Notes under the pieces: generated by a model
The model's database searches: none
What the model was told of the DNA's origin: nothing
What the model saw: only the letters and a program-made list of their open reading frames with translations
Assembly: GCA_047614505.1 (NCBI GenBank)
Contig: JBLHGQ010000002.1
Location: 14,674 to 78,673 of the forward strand
Reading direction: 5' to 3'
DNA: 64,000 nucleotides
DNA from: JABDJL01 sp047614505
GTDB lineage: Bacteria; Pseudomonadota; Gammaproteobacteria; Xanthomonadales; SZUA-36
Position numbers and translations under genes: made by a program
Shown here: piece by piece, positions 8,562 through 18,520 of the stretch
How the letters are laid out: each line of letters opens with the position of its first letter
Numbering within the stretch: the first letter of the stretch is position 1

Positions 8562-9554
8562 ATGAAACATTTAGCATCCCGGCCATTACTGCTGACGGGC
8601 CTGTTTTTGCTTTCTATTGGCAGCATCATACACGCGAGTATCGCCGGCTCAGTTTCAATGGATTTATCAACATGGTGGTCTGCTCTCATTCACCCGCAGG
8701 GGCTAGATGGTGAAATGCTTTGGCGGTTACGATTGCCGCGCGCATTCGCCGCGTGGACTGTAGGAGCAATGCTGGCCATGTCGGGCTGCCTGATGCAGGT
8801 TTTATTGCGTAACCCGCTGGCCGACCCATACATTTTGGGCGTATCCGGAGGAGCAGCTTTCGCAGCGCTGGCAGGAATGACTCTGGGAGTTGCAGCCAAT
8901 TTCATTCCATTACTGGCAATGGGTGGTGCACTGGTATCAATATTAATTGTTTTTGGGCTTGCCCGTGGCAGCGGACCCTGGAGCGGTACACGATTACTAC
9001 TGACCGGAGTAGTTACTGCTGCAGGCTGGGGATCATTGATCAGCCTGATCCTGGCAACCGGCTCTGACGGTAGTCTGCGCGGCATGTTGTTTTGGTTAAT
9101 GGGTGATTTCAGTTACGCCGTTTTGCCCGGCTGGGCAGTATTCGCTCTGCTGGTGGGAATCGGACTGACGATGGCTCTGGCTCGCAGTCTAAATGTACTG
9201 TCAATGGGCGAAACCACAGCAAAACTGCTGGGCGAGTCCACGCAATATCTGATGTGGCTGGTTTATGGGCTGGCGTCATTGCTTACCGCTGCTGCTGTCT
9301 CCATTGCAGGAAGCATAGGTTTTGTCGGGCTGATCGTTCCTCACTTGATGAGACTGCTTGTTGGGTCTGACCATCGCATTCTCATTCCAGCGGCCACATT
9401 ATTTGGCGGTTTGTTCCTGGTGCTATCTGACACTCTGGCCCGAACTATTCTGGCCCCCCGGCAATTACCGGTCGGTGTTATCACCGCCATACTCGGGGTT
9501 CCGCTGTTCCTGGTTTTACTCAACCGGACCCGGCTAAAAGGCCCGGACTCATGA
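8562..9554 (+). CDS. FecCD/BtuC-family ABC transporter permease
   Basis: About 330 residues from the ATG at 8562; upstream in-frame codons overlap the rppH promoter region and lack hydrophobic character. It is a polytopic membrane protein with the FecCD signature LRLPRAFAAWTVGAMLAMSG, then LLRNPLADPYILGVSGGAAF, and near the end GSIGFVGLIVPHLMRLLVGSDHR, which couples to the ATPase. This family moves vitamin B12, heme or ferric siderophores from periplasm to cytoplasm. It overlaps the ATPase gene by 4 bp (ATGA), showing translational coupling. No periplasmic binding protein gene is adjacent. I see no cobalamin riboswitch in the short leader, so the substrate is open. Confidence 0.9.
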   Translation: MKHLASRPLLLTGLFLLSIGSIIHASIAGSVSMDLSTWWSALIHPQGLDGEMLWRLRLPRAFAAWTVGAMLAMSGCLMQVLLRNPLADPYILGVSGGAAFAALAGMTLGVAANFIPLLAMGGALVSILIVFGLARGSGPWSGTRLLLTGVVTAAGWGSLISLILATGSDGSLRGMLFWLMGDFSYAVLPGWAVFALLVGIGLTMALARSLNVLSMGETTAKLLGESTQYLMWLVYGLASLLTAAAVSIAGSIGFVGLIVPHLMRLLVGSDHRILIPAATLFGGLFLVLSDTLARTILAPRQLPVGVITAILGVPLFLVLLNRTRLKGPDS

Positions 9555-10336
9555 GCCTCCTGGCCTGTAAATCAGTTGCTCTGGAAATTGCTGGAAAGCA
9601 TGTCGTTGACGGTCTTGATCTTGACTTCTACCCGGGCCAGTTCTGGGGTCTGATGGGTGCCAATGGCATTGGAAAGACCACGCTGATGAAATGTCTGGCC
9701 GGCCTTATCAACCCTGGGAACGGCCAGGTGTCTCTGGAAGGACAGGCTATTCTGGAGATCAAGCGCAAATCGGTAGCCCAGCGTGTGGGCATGATGCAAC
9801 AACATACCGTTTATGTATTTGACGCCAGTGTTTTACAAACCGTGCTCACCGGTCGCCACCCGCACCTGGGAAGCTGGCAGCGCGAAACTCAGGACGATGT
9901 TAACAAAGCGCAAACAGTCATTGAGCAATTGGGATTGGATGGCCTTCAGGAGAGAAGTGTTACCAGCTTATCCGGCGGCGAAGCACGGCGACTTGCATTC
10001 GCTACATTGCTGGTTCAGGAACCGTCCATCATGCTGTTGGACGAACCGTCAAATCATCTTGATCTCAAGCACCAGGTAAGCATCATGAGAAGGATTGGGA
10101 ATGAAGTTTACAGTGGCAACAAGCTGGCTATTGCCGCCATGCACGATGTTAACCTTGCCGCCTGTTATTGCAGCCATGTGTTGATGTTATTTGGCGATGG
10201 TGAGTGGAATGCAGGTCCAGCGGCAGAAATGTTTAGCCAGGTTCAGCTTGAACGCTTGTATCAATGCCCGGTGCAAATGGTCAATACACCGGATGGCATG
10301 CGTTTTCACCCCTCTTTTGTTGAGGCTTCCAACTGA
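9551..10336 (+). CDS. ABC transporter ATP-binding protein (BtuD/FecE type)
   Basis: 261 residues. Walker A is GANGIGKTTL, the signature is LSGGEARR, Walker B is IMLLDEPSNHLDL, and the switch His lies in AAMHDVNLAACYC. This is the cytoplasmic ATPase that energises the FecCD-type permease encoded just upstream, overlapping it by 4 bp. The overall pattern is that of the siderophore/B12 class of importers. The 3' end overlaps the 3' end of the convergent carrier gene by 31 bp. Confidence 0.9.
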   Translation: MSLLACKSVALEIAGKHVVDGLDLDFYPGQFWGLMGANGIGKTTLMKCLAGLINPGNGQVSLEGQAILEIKRKSVAQRVGMMQQHTVYVFDASVLQTVLTGRHPHLGSWQRETQDDVNKAQTVIEQLGLDGLQERSVTSLSGGEARRLAFATLLVQEPSIMLLDEPSNHLDLKHQVSIMRRIGNEVYSGNKLAIAAMHDVNLAACYCSHVLMLFGDGEWNAGPAAEMFSQVQLERLYQCPVQMVNTPDGMRFHPSFVEASN

Positions 10337-11604
10337 GCTTTTAGTTCTTCGTACTTTCGCCCAAGCTTCCAGGCACCAAGGCCCCAAATGCTCAAAATCG
10401 GCAAATACAACCAGGCTATGCTGGACAATCCAAGACCCAATGTCATAAACCCTTTGAACAACCATGAGGCTGCGACATCACTGCCCCGATAAATGACAGT
10501 GTCGATAAAGTTTTTACTCTTATATTTGGTTTCACGATCTACAACAGTAAACAGCATTTCCTTGACCGGTCCCAGTACGCCGTAATTGAGAGATCTTTGC
10601 GCAACCTGCACCGCCGCAAAAAGCACCAGTCCCAACGAACTGCCCAGAATAGTAAAACCTGCTGCTAGTAATATGGGTGGCATCAATGCGGTCCGCGGCA
10701 TACCAAGTGCCACCACCAGTCTGGAAGTGATCAAAAATTGAAAAGTGAATGCCAATACCTGCACAAAAAGGTCTACCCAGGAGAAAAATTCCGTGCGTTG
10801 TTCAAACCCGACAATCTCCTGATTTACCAGCACAGCAAGACCGTTGTAGAGGAAAGCAGAGACTAGATTATGCGAAAGCATTAAAAGACAGATAAGCAAC
10901 AGATAGTTCGACTTGAATACGTGTACTGCTCCTTCAAGAATCTTGCCACCAATAATTTTTGCAGGCTTGTTGTTTTGTTCCGCGCGAACCCAGCGACCGA
11001 GCAATATCGCCAGAATCGTTGCGACAAACAGGCAGGCGAGTGAGATAGCCATTACGCCGCGCGAACCAATTTCTGCAACCAGATTGGCGGTCAGGAGTGG
11101 GCCTGCAATTGCACCAAGACTGCCACCGGCCATAATGCTGCCAAACAACCTCTGCGCCTGCCCCGGGCGGAAAATATCCGCCATAAAACTCCAGAATATG
11201 GACACCACAAAAAGATTGAACACGCTCAGCCAGACGAAGAAACCTCTTTGCACCCATATGGAGGTCGCCTCATCGTCGAATGCGAAGACAAAGAACAATA
11301 AATTGGACATAAAAAACAGGTAAATACCTGGAATAAACCGGCTACGCCTGAATTTTGAAACCAGCCAGCCAAAAACCGGAACTGTCATTAGCATTACAAG
11401 GAAAGTGGCAGTGTAGAGCAGGTGCAGAATATCGCTGTTGTTTGAAGCGACTGTACCGCGCAGCGGCCGCAACATAAAATAGCCACCTAACAGGAAAAAG
11501 AAATAGGCAAAAGCCAACAGAAAACGAGGCCATTCACCGGGCCTGATCCGGATAAGGCGTTCCAGAAAATTGGTATGATCCGGAGCGGACAAGCTGTCAG
11601 TCAT
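10306..11604 (-). CDS. MFS-fold carrier resembling ATP/ADP (NTT/TLC) translocases
   Basis: 432 residues with about 12 predicted membrane segments. The N-terminus (PRFLLAFAYFFFLLGGYFML, then RPLRGTVAS) resembles the nucleotide-transporter-related branch of the major facilitator fold often labelled Npt1/Npt2-like, best known from intracellular bacteria and plastids. In free-living Gammaproteobacteria the substrate of this branch is unknown to me, so nucleotide exchange should not be assumed. It lies 50 bp after the RND adaptor gene on the same strand and could be the last gene of that operon. Its 3' end overlaps the ABC ATPase gene in convergent orientation. Confidence 0.65.
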   Translation of the reverse strand: MTDSLSAPDHTNFLERLIRIRPGEWPRFLLAFAYFFFLLGGYFMLRPLRGTVASNNSDILHLLYTATFLVMLMTVPVFGWLVSKFRRSRFIPGIYLFFMSNLLFFVFAFDDEATSIWVQRGFFVWLSVFNLFVVSIFWSFMADIFRPGQAQRLFGSIMAGGSLGAIAGPLLTANLVAEIGSRGVMAISLACLFVATILAILLGRWVRAEQNNKPAKIIGGKILEGAVHVFKSNYLLLICLLMLSHNLVSAFLYNGLAVLVNQEIVGFEQRTEFFSWVDLFVQVLAFTFQFLITSRLVVALGMPRTALMPPILLAAGFTILGSSLGLVLFAAVQVAQRSLNYGVLGPVKEMLFTVVDRETKYKSKNFIDTVIYRGSDVAASWLFKGFMTLGLGLSSIAWLYLPILSIWGLGAWKLGRKYEELKAQLEASTKEG

Positions 11605-11654
11605 TTTAAGCGTTCGCTGGTTTAGGGTTGGATGTCAGGCACCACGTGCCCGGC

Positions 11655-12722
11655 TTAGCTTTCCTGAATATTGACCGATTGCCCGGATTGAAGACGTTCA
11701 TTACCACGAATCACAACCCTGTCACCCGGGGACACTGCACCAAATATTTCTATTTTATCCCCCGCGCCAATCCCGGTTGTAACATTAACTTGCTGCGCAT
11801 GGTTGTTAGCATCAACAATAAAAACCGTAATGCCCTCAGGCCTAAGGACCAACGCATCTCTGGGAACCGCAAGCACTTCTTTCACCTCAGATACCGGAAC
11901 CGAAACACGAACGGTCAAACCGGCCGGTAACGGTGATCCTTCCAGATCCATTCGAATCTCGAATTGATGGGTGTTTTCATCTCCAACTGCAACAACAGTT
12001 CGAACCACACCGCTGGAAATCAATGAACCGGCACGCAGATCAAGAGTTAGTCCTTCGTAAACAAAGGGATAATTTTCCAGTGGTGCCCGTGCTATCACTT
12101 CGAGGTTTTGCTGATCAATCAAGCGAATAACATCGCTACCCTCGTCCACGCGTTCACCAGGCGTCATAAGTCGCTCCACGACAACTCCATCAAATGGGGC
12201 GCTTATGGTCGTGCGTTCAAGCTTGTCGTTGTTCTGAGCCAACCTTGATTGAGCAACAAGTAAATCACCTCGCGCGATATCCCGGTTAGACCTCGTCTCA
12301 TCCAGCTTGGTCGCTGCAGCAAGATTGGACCGCGTCAGTTTTTCGTATCGTTGTTCCTCGCTTTCCAGAAATGTCAGCCGCGCCTGCGCACGATTAATCT
12401 CTGCGTTCAATTGATCCTGCATCAATTTCAGCTGCGTATCTTCAATCTTTGCCAATGCATCGCCTTTCTTCACGCGAACCCCTACATCCACGACATTGAC
12501 CAAACGACCTTCAACCTCAGCTGACAGGCGGGCGTCATTACGGCTAACTACGGTCCCGACAACCTGCGTAACAGGTGCCAGGGCCTGCTGTTGTGCATAT
12601 TCAACTTTTACATTTGCCGCGGGCATCACGCCTTGTGCAAGCAGAATCTCCACAGGTAAAAACACCAACAAAAATGCGGGAAAAAGAAGTTTTATCCGCG
12701 TACCAAGAATGCTTTTAATCAC
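11655..12722 (-). CDS. RND efflux periplasmic adaptor (membrane fusion protein)
   Basis: 355 residues from a GTG start that overlaps the TGA of the RND pump gene (GTGA). It has a signal peptide (IKLLFPAFLLVFLPVEILLA), a lipoyl/barrel-sandwich half (GRLVNVVDVGVRVKKGDALA), an alpha-helical hairpin at about residues 110-165, the second lipoyl half (ISAPFDGVVVERLMTPGERV), then beta-barrel and membrane-proximal domains ending at GNERLQSGQSV. This is the HlyD/AcrA architecture linking the inner-membrane pump to an outer-membrane channel. No TolC-like gene is next to it. The adaptor follows the pump gene here, the reverse of the usual order. Confidence 0.9.
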   Translation of the reverse strand: MIKSILGTRIKLLFPAFLLVFLPVEILLAQGVMPAANVKVEYAQQQALAPVTQVVGTVVSRNDARLSAEVEGRLVNVVDVGVRVKKGDALAKIEDTQLKLMQDQLNAEINRAQARLTFLESEEQRYEKLTRSNLAAATKLDETRSNRDIARGDLLVAQSRLAQNNDKLERTTISAPFDGVVVERLMTPGERVDEGSDVIRLIDQQNLEVIARAPLENYPFVYEGLTLDLRAGSLISSGVVRTVVAVGDENTHQFEIRMDLEGSPLPAGLTVRVSVPVSEVKEVLAVPRDALVLRPEGITVFIVDANNHAQQVNVTTGIGAGDKIEIFGAVSPGDRVVIRGNERLQSGQSVNIQES

Positions 12723-15700
12723 GCCAATTCCGTCTTTGTGTACAGGATCATATTCCGCTCTTCATTCATGCGTAACAAGCTCGGTAACAGTACCAGTGTA
12801 AACAGGGTACTCACCAGCATTCCACCAACTATAACCGTTGCCATACCGCGATAAAGTTCAGAACCGGAACCGGGAATCAGCATTAATGGCAACATACCAA
12901 AAATACTGGTCATTGTGCTCATCAATATGGGCCGTAGCCGCAACCTGACTGCACTTTCGACCGCATCACGCCGACTCATTCCTTCCCGCTCCGCATCGCG
13001 GGCCCGGTAAACAAGCAAGATTGCGTTATTTACAACCAGACCCAGCAGAATGACAAAACCAATCATGGTCAGTAAATCCATTTGCTGGCCCCCGCTGCTC
13101 ATTAATGCCAAATCCATTAAGCGTAAGGAAATGATGCCCCCAACAGTCGCCATCGGAATGGTCATGATGACCAGCAGGGAATCTTTGAATGAACGGAATA
13201 AGGCCGAAATCAACAAATACAGAATGACAATTGCCAGAGCAAAACTGCTGCCCATGCTTGTCAGGGCATCATCCAGTGCCTCAGCCGTTCCGCGAAGCTT
13301 TATCGAGCCGTCGGGGGGCAGATTTTCATAGATTGTCGGCAGGATCTGCTCACGGACAACCTGCAAGGCTTCTTCAATAGCCAGTTCTGATGGGGGTGTG
13401 ATTTGAAGCGTCAATGTGCGCCTTCGGTCAACGCGCCGAATTTCAGTGGGCCCGGCCGTTCTTTTAAAATGCACCAACTCCCCGATTGTCTGGATCTCTC
13501 CGCTGGCAGTTGCTACCGGCACACCGGCCAGTTCTTCCGGTGTGAACCATTGTTCAGCGCGCATGATGACATTATAGCGTCGGTTGCCGTCGAAATATTC
13601 ACCGAGGAAAGCACCATCGCCCATGGCCCGCACTATGGTCGCCATACGTGAACGATTCCAACCCACCTCTGCAATCCTGCGATCATCCGGCACCATTCGT
13701 AGTTCAGGCTCCGCCTGTTCCAGCCCGGGTAAGGGGCGGACGTTCGCACCCGGCATGACTTCCATGACCTTATAAAACCCTGCTTGCCCTGCAGCCAATA
13801 AAGAATCAAAAGATTCCGCCTGCATATCCAGATTGATCTGGCGCCCTCCGCGATGCCCCCCAAACAGGGGCTCCCGACTGGCAAAACCCATGGTGTCGGG
13901 GAAGCCAACCAGGACTTCGCTGTTGAAAATATCAATCATCTGATCAACATCATCCGGATCTTTTGCCTTACCACCAAAAAATGTTCCAAACCCCGGCGAT
14001 GAGCCCATGTAGTAGTTGTCCAGCTGTACCGGATGTTCGCCGTTGATGTGTTTTTTCAGGCGCTCGTCAATCACATTCATGATTTCGCGTTTTCCTGTTT
14101 CAACGCCAAGTCCGGGTGGTGCGATCATAAATCCGGCAATCCAGTTTTGTTTGCCTTCCGGCAAATAGTCAGCCGCGGGTTTCAGCGCAATCACCAGCAA
14201 AAGGGGTGTAATGGTCAGAACCCCGACCCAGGTCCAGCGTTTTCGAGCCGTATTTGTCCAACTCATGATGTGGTCAGTTGCCCAACGCCACCAGCTGCGA
14301 TGCAGGTCTTCTATGGCCTCTTCCTTTATCCAGTTGGCAGCTGCTGAGGGCAAAACTGTCACCGCCACTACCAGGGACGCAGCGACGGCTGCCGAAATGG
14401 TAATCGCCAAATCGGCAAATAACTGGCCTGCTTCATCCTGCAGAAAAACCACCGGCATAAAGATTGCGATTGTCGTTGCTGTAGAGGCAAGCAGAGCGCC
14501 CCAGACCTGAGATGTTCCTTTTTCCGAGGCTTCGTCACCGCTTAACCCTGCCTCGCGTTGCCTGAAGATGTTTTCAAGTACAACAATGGCGGCATCAAGC
14601 ACCATGCCAGTGGCAAAGGCCAGGCCGGCCAGTGAAATAATATTTAATGTTCGACCGGCGATACTCATCACCACGAACGCCGCAAAAAGGCACAAAGGAA
14701 TGGCGGCAGCAACTATTAAGGTGGCGCGGAATTTGCGCAGGAACCACCACAGGACCACGACTGCCAACATCATGCCCAGTAACAGGTTGTTGCGCACCAT
14801 GCTGATAGAAGAAAGCACGTAGTCCGATTCGTCATAATTCTGCACAATGTTCAGGCCGGCGCGCGCCAGTTCGTTGGCATTCAGATCTTCAACTTCCAAC
14901 CGCACCCGTTCCATAACATCCAGCACGTTAACGCCGGATTCGGGTGTAACAGGCATGGCCATGGAAGGTCCACCGTTTTGGTGCAGGATGGTTCGGGGAT
15001 CGACCATCGCTTTTTCAATTCTGGCGATATCACTAAGGCGAATTGGCTTGCCATCCCGCCATTCAAGCACCAGATCACCAAGTGACTCTATTTCATACTT
15101 TCCACTGAATCGAATCGTGTATTGACGTCTTCCGACTTCCTGATTGCCGCCCGAAACATCGGCGTTTGCGCCAAGTTCCTGCCCTATGGTGGTCAAATCC
15201 AGGCCAATGTTGGCTGCCTTGTATGGATCAAAGGTAATTCGAATTTCATGGCTTCGGCCGCCGAAAACATTGACTCGGGACACGCCCGGAACCCGTTCAA
15301 TGCGGGTCACTACATTCTCGTCTACGAAATCCTGGTAAGACTCGATTGGCCTCGGGTTGCCTTCAACCGTCTGAATCGCAAACCATGCAGCAATTTTATC
15401 GAAAGAGCTACCACCCACGCTGATGATCGGCTCAAGAGCATCCACTGGATATCTTGGAACCTGGTTTAGCCTGTTCATTACCTCAATAAGGCTGCGGTTC
15501 ATATCAGTGCCAACGGCAAACTCTAGATTGACTGAGCCACTACCGTAGCTCGCCGAAGACTCCATACGCAGTACGCTGGGGGTACTGCGCAATACGTTTT
15601 CTTGCAATTCAATAATTTCAGATTCAATTTCGGATGGCGCAGAAGCCCGCCATAAAGTCCGAATCGAAATCTGTGGACGCTCAATCTCAGGTGTCATCTG

Positions 15701-15802
15701 AATTGGCAATCGCAGCAGGCTCATCACGCCAAAAATACCCAGTAGAATGCAGCCAACAATAACTGCCACAGGGTTAGAAAGAGAAAGTCGGGTTAAAGTC
15801 AC
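12719..15802 (-). CDS. RND efflux pump inner-membrane subunit
   Basis: 1027 residues, normal for AcrB/MexB-type pumps, with a GTG start. The N-terminal segment SLSNPVAVIVGCILLGIFGV is the first membrane helix, followed by the periplasmic pore region and the repeated six-helix halves. The proton-relay helix reads GMVLDAAIVVLENI: only the first of the two Asp residues of AcrB (Asp407/Asp408) is kept, the second being Ala. TM10 reads LGLVVNNAILLVYR, with Asn where AcrB has Lys940. Such substitutions occur in several RND branches, so it is probably active, but the substrate cannot be inferred. It heads a likely operon with the adaptor and the carrier downstream. Confidence 0.88.
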   Translation of the reverse strand: MTLTRLSLSNPVAVIVGCILLGIFGVMSLLRLPIQMTPEIERPQISIRTLWRASAPSEIESEIIELQENVLRSTPSVLRMESSASYGSGSVNLEFAVGTDMNRSLIEVMNRLNQVPRYPVDALEPIISVGGSSFDKIAAWFAIQTVEGNPRPIESYQDFVDENVVTRIERVPGVSRVNVFGGRSHEIRITFDPYKAANIGLDLTTIGQELGANADVSGGNQEVGRRQYTIRFSGKYEIESLGDLVLEWRDGKPIRLSDIARIEKAMVDPRTILHQNGGPSMAMPVTPESGVNVLDVMERVRLEVEDLNANELARAGLNIVQNYDESDYVLSSISMVRNNLLLGMMLAVVVLWWFLRKFRATLIVAAAIPLCLFAAFVVMSIAGRTLNIISLAGLAFATGMVLDAAIVVLENIFRQREAGLSGDEASEKGTSQVWGALLASTATTIAIFMPVVFLQDEAGQLFADLAITISAAVAASLVVAVTVLPSAAANWIKEEAIEDLHRSWWRWATDHIMSWTNTARKRWTWVGVLTITPLLLVIALKPAADYLPEGKQNWIAGFMIAPPGLGVETGKREIMNVIDERLKKHINGEHPVQLDNYYMGSSPGFGTFFGGKAKDPDDVDQMIDIFNSEVLVGFPDTMGFASREPLFGGHRGGRQINLDMQAESFDSLLAAGQAGFYKVMEVMPGANVRPLPGLEQAEPELRMVPDDRRIAEVGWNRSRMATIVRAMGDGAFLGEYFDGNRRYNVIMRAEQWFTPEELAGVPVATASGEIQTIGELVHFKRTAGPTEIRRVDRRRTLTLQITPPSELAIEEALQVVREQILPTIYENLPPDGSIKLRGTAEALDDALTSMGSSFALAIVILYLLISALFRSFKDSLLVIMTIPMATVGGIISLRLMDLALMSSGGQQMDLLTMIGFVILLGLVVNNAILLVYRARDAEREGMSRRDAVESAVRLRLRPILMSTMTSIFGMLPLMLIPGSGSELYRGMATVIVGGMLVSTLFTLVLLPSLLRMNEERNMILYTKTELA

Positions 15803-15938
15803 TTATTAATACCTGTCATTGGTTCAGGCCACATAGTCCATAAGGGAAAGGACCTGAAGGTCTTTTGTCTACTTCCAGCAAACTATTATGCACCTACACG
15901 GAAGGTAGAAACCTCCCGAAATGTTATTAAACATAATT

Positions 15939-17867
15939 TTATGCCCGATTGGCAGGAATTATAGGCAAAGGGACATGAATTAGGGCACAAACCGCCCTTA
16001 ACAGTTCCATCTCTTCTGTTACCAATTTACCATCCGCTGTCACAGTTTCAATCAAAGCACGGACGAGTATTTCTTTATCTCCAATACGTAAACCATTCAG
16101 TTTTGCCAGCGCTTCATCAAGAGATTCTATCCAATCCCCGGTTGCGGGCATTTCAATTGCCTTCATTGCCTTCAAGTGAGAAAGGCCTTTGTCATAAGCC
16201 TGCTGCGCCTGTCCGTCAGACTGGTGCCCATGACGGGCCAGTATGGCAATTACCATGGACGCCTCGGACCCGAGTGAGGCAAGCTTCTTACGTCCAGAAT
16301 TTTTCACCGTCTGAGGGTTCACTGCCTCCCAAAGGTATTGTGAAACCACGCGGGCCAGAAGGTATTCAAAGACATCAACCCGGCCATCTGCATGAATGAG
16401 TTCGTTAACCGTTTCTAATATTTTATGTACAACCTCAGGTGGATGTCGCTTTAAAGAAGGCAGAGCAACTTCCATAAGCGGCAACCTTTGTTCAGGCGCA
16501 AGCCGTTCCGCGGCACCCACAAGACCTCGCACCCGCACATCACTATCACTACCCATGCGCTGTGCAATGATCAGCAGTTGTTGCTCCCTGATTTCGGGAT
16601 GACTATCCAGCAGCGTGTAAAACAAGACTTCAGGTGCCCAGTCTGCAGAATGAGCAGCCGTTTTTACAGCCTCGGGAATTGATGCTGCGACAGCTGCTGC
16701 TATTGAAAGCCGTTCCCATTGAGGGTTGCCTATCTGCTCCATAAACAGGCCCGCGTCAAATATCATTCCGCCGCCACCACTGCCGGATTTTTCCTCTTGG
16801 GCCGCAAGGGAAGCTTGTCGTTTCACTTCGCGGCTTTCTTCGCGTCGGATTTTCTTGGAAATAGCCAGCAATTCTTCTTCCCGAAAAGACGGGTCTATAC
16901 GTTGAATTCTCTGCACTAGCGGCGGATGAGTAGCAAATAAATTCATTTTTTGGCCGGAACCAAACAACATATGTCCAACTTCTTCCGAATCGACGTTCAA
17001 ATACGAGGCGTCACCATAAATGGCAATCTTCTTCAGGGCGCCGGAAATTCCGTCTGGATCACGTGTGAACTGCACTGCCGAAGCATCTGCCAGGTATTCG
17101 CGTTGCCGGGAAACTGCAGATTTAATCCAACGCCCGAAAAACAGGCCAATGTAACCGACCAGTGTGAGCGCAATTGCGATGATGATGATCGGAGCACCAT
17201 TATTATCGCGGGAACGACCCATGAATCGGGCGCTGTACAAAACACGCCGGCCAATAAGGGCCAACATCAGGATGCCAAAAAGCGCACCCATTAAGCGGAT
17301 ATTCAAACGCATGTCGCCGTTAAAAACATGACTGAATTCGTGCGCAATTACTCCCTGTAATTCACTTCGGCTCAGCTTTTCCATGGCACCACGGGTAACC
17401 GCTACTGCAGCGTCTGATGATGTGAAACCGGCCGCGAAGGCATTGATGCCTGATTCCTGTTCCAGCACATAAATTTCCGGAACCGGCACTCCGGAAGCCA
17501 GTGCAATTTCCTCAACAACATTGCGCAAACGGCGCCTTAGGGGATCCCGAACATCTGCATCTACCAGAGTGCCGCCGAGATCCCGGGCCACCTTACCGCC
17601 GCCGCCCCGTAAGGAAGCTGTCTTGAACAGGCTGGCAAGACCAATCACCGAACCGGACGCGACAGCTCCTGTCGTTAATAACGGCAAGTTTGATGTCAAT
17701 CCATGAATAGAAAGTACAGAAACTTCCTGGTCCAGGTTGGCAAGACCAAATGCCAACAACAAAGCGAAGTCAACGGCCACAATGATGGCAATTACCGCGA
17801 AAATAAAAAGGACCACTAACCAGCGCGTCTGGCGCCGGGCGTGGTCCTGATTTTCGAAAAAATTCAC
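15939..17867 (-). CDS. M48 family membrane metallopeptidase (HtpX-like) with C-terminal extension
   Basis: 642 residues, GTG start. Two membrane segments at about residues 16-42 and 62-82 precede an M48 catalytic domain with the zinc motif HEFSH at residues 176-180; the third ligand probably lies in the REYLADASAVQF segment. Two further hydrophobic segments follow HEFSH. The last ~290 residues, absent in short HtpX proteins, are helical and end in a TerB-like stretch (RALIETVTADGKLVTEEMEL). It lies 71 bp downstream of a lemA gene on the same strand. LemA/M48 pairs are common and are thought to act in membrane protein quality control, but the substrates are unknown. Confidence 0.85.
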   Translation of the reverse strand: MNFFENQDHARRQTRWLVVLFIFAVIAIIVAVDFALLLAFGLANLDQEVSVLSIHGLTSNLPLLTTGAVASGSVIGLASLFKTASLRGGGGKVARDLGGTLVDADVRDPLRRRLRNVVEEIALASGVPVPEIYVLEQESGINAFAAGFTSSDAAVAVTRGAMEKLSRSELQGVIAHEFSHVFNGDMRLNIRLMGALFGILMLALIGRRVLYSARFMGRSRDNNGAPIIIIAIALTLVGYIGLFFGRWIKSAVSRQREYLADASAVQFTRDPDGISGALKKIAIYGDASYLNVDSEEVGHMLFGSGQKMNLFATHPPLVQRIQRIDPSFREEELLAISKKIRREESREVKRQASLAAQEEKSGSGGGGMIFDAGLFMEQIGNPQWERLSIAAAVAASIPEAVKTAAHSADWAPEVLFYTLLDSHPEIREQQLLIIAQRMGSDSDVRVRGLVGAAERLAPEQRLPLMEVALPSLKRHPPEVVHKILETVNELIHADGRVDVFEYLLARVVSQYLWEAVNPQTVKNSGRKKLASLGSEASMVIAILARHGHQSDGQAQQAYDKGLSHLKAMKAIEMPATGDWIESLDEALAKLNGLRIGDKEILVRALIETVTADGKLVTEEMELLRAVCALIHVPLPIIPANRA

Positions 17868-17938
17868 TCTCTTATTCTGGACAATGGCATCCCACTAACT
17901 GCGCGGAGCCTTGAACCAGGCAATGACTTGGAAAAAAA

Positions 17939-18520
17939 TCAGAATGAAACCGCTGGCGCCTTACGCGCTGCTTCATCTTCGATTTCCAGCAATTCGGCTG
18001 CCTGAAAACTGAACCACGCTGAAAAGAAGTTGTTCGGAAAAGATTCGCGTAGTGTGTTGTACGTCATGACAGAGTCGTTATAAGCCTGTCGTGCGAATGC
18101 AACCTTGTTCTCAGTGGTAGTCAATTCCTCAGAAAGCTGCATCATGTTTTCATTTGCTTTCAAGTCGGGATATGCCTCCGATAAAGCGAATAACCTGCCA
18201 AGTGCACCTGATAAACCTTGCTCAGCCTGAGCCAGGTTTTTCATTGCATCAGGATTTGAAGGATCCGCAGAGGCTGCTTTCAGACCGGAAACGGCAGTAT
18301 TACGGGCATTGATTACCGCCTCGAGCGTTTCCCGCTCGTGTGACATATAACCCTTGGCTGTCTCGACCAGATTAGGAATTAAATCATGACGGCGAGTCAG
18401 TTGAACATCAATTTGTGCAAATGAATTCTTAAAACGGTTCCGGGCCGCCACAAGACGATTGTAAATAGAAATCGCAAACAGCACCGCACCAACAATGAGA
18501 GCAAGAAAACCCCAACCCAT
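17939..18520 (-). CDS. LemA family protein
   Basis: About 193 residues. The ATG at 18520 is preferred over the TTG at 18532 because GGAGG sits 5 nt before it. One N-terminal membrane anchor (FLALIVGAVLFAISIYNRLV) is followed by the family hallmark QIDVQLTRRHDLIPNLVETA and a long helical domain. LemA proteins are anchored in the inner membrane with the helical part on the periplasmic side in most models. Their biochemical role is unsettled, but they are repeatedly encoded beside M48 peptidases, as here. Confidence 0.9.
   Translation of the reverse strand: MGWGFLALIVGAVLFAISIYNRLVAARNRFKNSFAQIDVQLTRRHDLIPNLVETAKGYMSHERETLEAVINARNTAVSGLKAASADPSNPDAMKNLAQAEQGLSGALGRLFALSEAYPDLKANENMMQLSEELTTTENKVAFARQAYNDSVMTYNTLRESFPNNFFSAWFSFQAAELLEIEDEAARKAPAVSF

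Noticed and set aside
15895..15920. Small hairpin GGAAGGT/ACCTCCC between the RND and M48 genes
   Set aside because: The stem is short and imperfect and no T run follows on the M48 strand.
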